From positions 1 to 52,344 of the forward strand of contig DASYEM010000020.1 of the NCBI GenBank assembly GCA_036499025.1: a DNA stretch of 52,344 nucleotides, written 5' to 3'. The translations under genes and the position numbers were made by a program. Below, in pieces: positions 50,292 through 52,344 of the stretch; positions within the stretch are counted from its first letter, which is position 1, and every line of letters begins with the position of its first letter. Source of the stretch: Parvibaculum sp036499025. Its GTDB lineage: Bacteria; Pseudomonadota; Alphaproteobacteria; Parvibaculales; Parvibaculaceae. The notes under the pieces are model-generated. The model searched no databases and was not told where the DNA came from. It saw only the letters and a program-made list of their open reading frames with translations.

Positions 50292-51803
50292 ATGTTTCGC
50301 GCGACGGGGCAGTCGGTGGAACAAATGAGCGGCAGGGCGTTGCTTTATGAGGGGGGCATACAGGGGGTGGGAATTGCAATGATCAGGGAATTGATTGCTC
50401 GTAATCGGTTCGCACGCACGCTCGCTACCCGTTTTATTCCTCCTTCCGTGCGTCAGGGAATTGCAACCGCTCTTTTGCCGCCACCCGACATAGAGCTGTT
50501 TCGCGAAGCATTGTCCGAGACGGCGCCAATGTCCGCCGTTCCCGGAAGGGTGGTGATGGTTTGCGGATCCCTTCAGCCGGGGGGCGCCGAGCGGCAGGTG
50601 GCAAATACCCTCTTGGGCGTGGCTGCATCTCCGATCGAGAGCGTGACTTTGCTCTGTGATTTTCTGGATGAAACGCCGACCGTAAAACACAACTTCTATT
50701 TGCCGTTGGCGCAAACGTCCGGCGCGCTCATTCGTGCGATCGGCGGGGGCGGTGACGCGGAGCGGGAAAAGCTCCCTCAGGGGTTTCTGAATATGGCGTC
50801 CAGACTCCACCCATCCTTGGTGGACGACGTTACGAATTTGTATCATGAGTTTCGGGCCCTGCGCCCGGCGGTGGTTCACGCGTGGCTCGATTGGAGCAAT
50901 GTCAGAGCCGGACTTGCAGCCGTGCTCGCAGGTGTCCCAAAAGTGGTCTTGTCCGGTCGAAATCTCAGCCCGCGACATTTTGCGCTTAACACGGATTATT
51001 TCCATCCAATCTACCTAGCGCTGCTCGAACGCGAGCCTGGAAATGTTTTGTTGCTGAACAATAGCCAGGCCGGTGCGAACGACTACGCGGATTGGCTGTC
51101 CATGGAGCCCGGGAAGGTCGAGGTAATCCGTAACGGCGTGCATTTTCCCGAAAATATGCGTCCGTCCACTGAACATATCGGCACCTTCCGCGCCGGCCTT
51201 GATATCCCGGCGGATGCACCTCTTGTGGGGGGGATGTTTCGCTTTAATCTGGAAAAACAACCGCTATTGTGGCTCGAGGCGGCGGCGAAAATAGCCGAGG
51301 TGATGCCTGACGCCTATTTTGTCATTTTTGGCCGGGGCGCCATGCGGCCCCAAATGGAGAATGCCATAATTGCTCTGGGTATCGAAAAGCGCACGCGGCT
51401 CTGCGACGTTATCACGCCCTCGCTTAATGGCCTTTCTCCCTGCGATCTCGTATTGCTGACATCGAGCGGCGAGGGGACTCCAAACGTGCTTCTTGAAGCT
51501 CAGTGGTTGGGTCTGCCCGTCGTCACCACGAACGCAGGCGGCGCTGCGGAGGCGGTGTTGAATGGGATTACGGGTATTGTTGCCACGCAAGACGATGCAA
51601 GCGTCATCGCCAATGCGGTAACTGCGATCTTGCAAGATAAAAATTTCTGTGCGATGGCGCAGAAGGAGGGCCCTTCTTTCATTGCCGGGAGGTATGGAAT
51701 GGGCCGGATGATTGAAGAAACCCTCGCGGCCTATCGACTTGACGAGACTGCATATCACCGTGAGACAGCGTTGACACCCATTGCTGAGGCCAAAGCCCTA
51801 TGA
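50292..51803 (+). CDS. GT4-family glycosyltransferase with long N-terminal region
   Basis: 503 aa, about 110 longer than the usual GT4 enzyme. The first ~90 residues have no glycosyltransferase motif and include an amphipathic IREL...RTLATRFIPPSVRQGI region. The GT-B core then starts at VVMVCGSLQPGGAERQVAN and ends with the nucleotide-sugar motif SSGEGTPNVLLEAQWLGLPVVTTNAGG near residue 395. I start at ATG 50292, with AGAGG upstream, rather than the TTG at 50244. Its stop overlaps the start of the next methyltransferase (ATGA), so the two are coupled. Confidence 0.88.
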   Translation: MFRATGQSVEQMSGRALLYEGGIQGVGIAMIRELIARNRFARTLATRFIPPSVRQGIATALLPPPDIELFREALSETAPMSAVPGRVVMVCGSLQPGGAERQVANTLLGVAASPIESVTLLCDFLDETPTVKHNFYLPLAQTSGALIRAIGGGGDAEREKLPQGFLNMASRLHPSLVDDVTNLYHEFRALRPAVVHAWLDWSNVRAGLAAVLAGVPKVVLSGRNLSPRHFALNTDYFHPIYLALLEREPGNVLLLNNSQAGANDYADWLSMEPGKVEVIRNGVHFPENMRPSTEHIGTFRAGLDIPADAPLVGGMFRFNLEKQPLLWLEAAAKIAEVMPDAYFVIFGRGAMRPQMENAIIALGIEKRTRLCDVITPSLNGLSPCDLVLLTSSGEGTPNVLLEAQWLGLPVVTTNAGGAAEAVLNGITGIVATQDDASVIANAVTAILQDKNFCAMAQKEGPSFIAGRYGMGRMIEETLAAYRLDETAYHRETALTPIAEAKAL

Positions 51804-52344
51804 GTGAGCTCGTGCAAGAAACACATGAGATGGAGGTCAAGCGCGGAAAGCGCTTCAAATTCGGCAGCAACTGGCGGCGGTTTCTCCGTGTCTTGAACGA
51901 CGAGCGAATTTTTGAAGCGGAGAAGTCGCTGAAGGAATTTCTGGAATGCGAAGATCTCAAAGGTAAGACTTTTATCGATATTGGCAGCGGTAGTGGATTG
52001 TTCAGCTTGACCGCGCGCCGGCTTGGTGCGGATGTTTTGTCTTTCGATTACGATCCGGAATCTGTCGCCTGCACCACTGAGCTGCGTCGGCGCTATTTCA
52101 AGGACGACCCGCATTGGCGCGTCATTTCGGGGTCGGTGCTCGATGAGGGTTTTCTCAAATCATTGGGTCAATTCGACATCGTTTACTCCTGGGGCGTTCT
52201 CCACCACACGGGCGCCATGTGGCGAGCGCTGGAGAATATCAAGATCAATACGAGAGTTGGCGGCAAGCTCTTTATCGCAATCTATAATGACTGTGGCGAC
52301 GTCAGCACGCATTGGATGAAGAAGAAGATTATCTACAACAGGCT
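51800..52344 (+). CDS. Class I SAM-dependent methyltransferase, cut by window edge
   Basis: About 181 residues are visible. Motif I is TFIDIGSGSGLFSLTARRLG (residues ~60-80), followed by LSFDYDPESVACT (acidic end of strand 2), DIVYSWGVLHHTGAMW (motif for substrate pocket) and VGGKLFIAIYND. It lacks the C-terminus. Such enzymes near glycosyltransferases often methylate a sugar of an O-antigen or exopolysaccharide; this is inference from the overlap with the glycosyltransferase upstream (ATGA). Confidence 0.85.
   Translation, partial: MSELVQETHEMEVKRGKRFKFGSNWRRFLRVLNDERIFEAEKSLKEFLECEDLKGKTFIDIGSGSGLFSLTARRLGADVLSFDYDPESVACTTELRRRYFKDDPHWRVISGSVLDEGFLKSLGQFDIVYSWGVLHHTGAMWRALENIKINTRVGGKLFIAIYNDCGDVSTHWMKKKIIYNR

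Overview
The window is a GC-rich stretch of an alphaproteobacterial chromosome. I infer a Hyphomicrobiales- or Parvibaculum-like organism from the order xseB-ispA-dxs-tlyA, a promoter of the EcfG (general stress sigma) type, a DUF3309 mini-protein, and many acyl-CoA ligases and fatty-acid genes. No 16S rRNA is present, so placement below class is a guess. There is no prophage, insertion sequence or CRISPR array. Most genes are ordinary chromosomal genes packed in short operons.

Left part (1-16 kb): a truncated chemoreceptor; a tRNA-modification gene (Sua5 type) overlapping a short-chain dehydrogenase; an acyl-CoA dehydrogenase; a metallo-beta-lactamase-fold hydrolase; a small secreted lysine-rich protein. 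Then comes a tight + strand operon: histone-deacetylase-like amidohydrolase, xseB, ispA, dxs, tlyA, an RlmD/RumA-type RNA methyltransferase and another methyltransferase. It joins isoprenoid precursor synthesis with RNA modification. It converges on aroC and fabI on the - strand.

Middle (16-31 kb): a DnaJ-like co-chaperone, a Sel1-repeat protein, a glycine-zipper lipoprotein, pdxH overlapping a cation-efflux gene, a short-chain dehydrogenase, a class III aminotransferase coupled to a small unknown protein, an amidase, a fatty acyl-CoA ligase, a DUF1499 membrane protein, a second metallo-beta-lactamase hydrolase, and a marR-emrA-emrB efflux operon with a perfect palindromic operator at its promoter.

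Accessory stretch (31-37 kb): a 68-residue orphan membrane protein with its own promoter and terminator; the 3' remnant of a third acyl-CoA synthetase; a radC gene in lower-GC DNA; two intact tandem acyl-CoA synthetases; and four very small envelope genes downstream of an EcfG-type promoter. The remnant and the neighbouring intact synthetase share a 150-bp direct repeat that brackets radC.

Right part (37-52 kb): a sphingosine-phosphate-lyase-like PLP enzyme diverging from an enoyl-CoA hydratase; a BtuB-like TonB receptor under a cobalamin riboswitch; tRNA-Pro and tRNA-Gln; a glyoxalase-fold protein; a detoxification neighbourhood (periplasmic catalase, AraC regulator, secreted cupin, second EmrAB-type pump, AhpD-like protein); and the edge of what looks like a surface-polysaccharide locus (two GT4 glycosyltransferases and a truncated methyltransferase). 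The strongest leads are the EcfG-type mini-gene cluster, the radC insertion inside a broken synthetase paralogue, the orphan 68-residue gene and the MarR operator.
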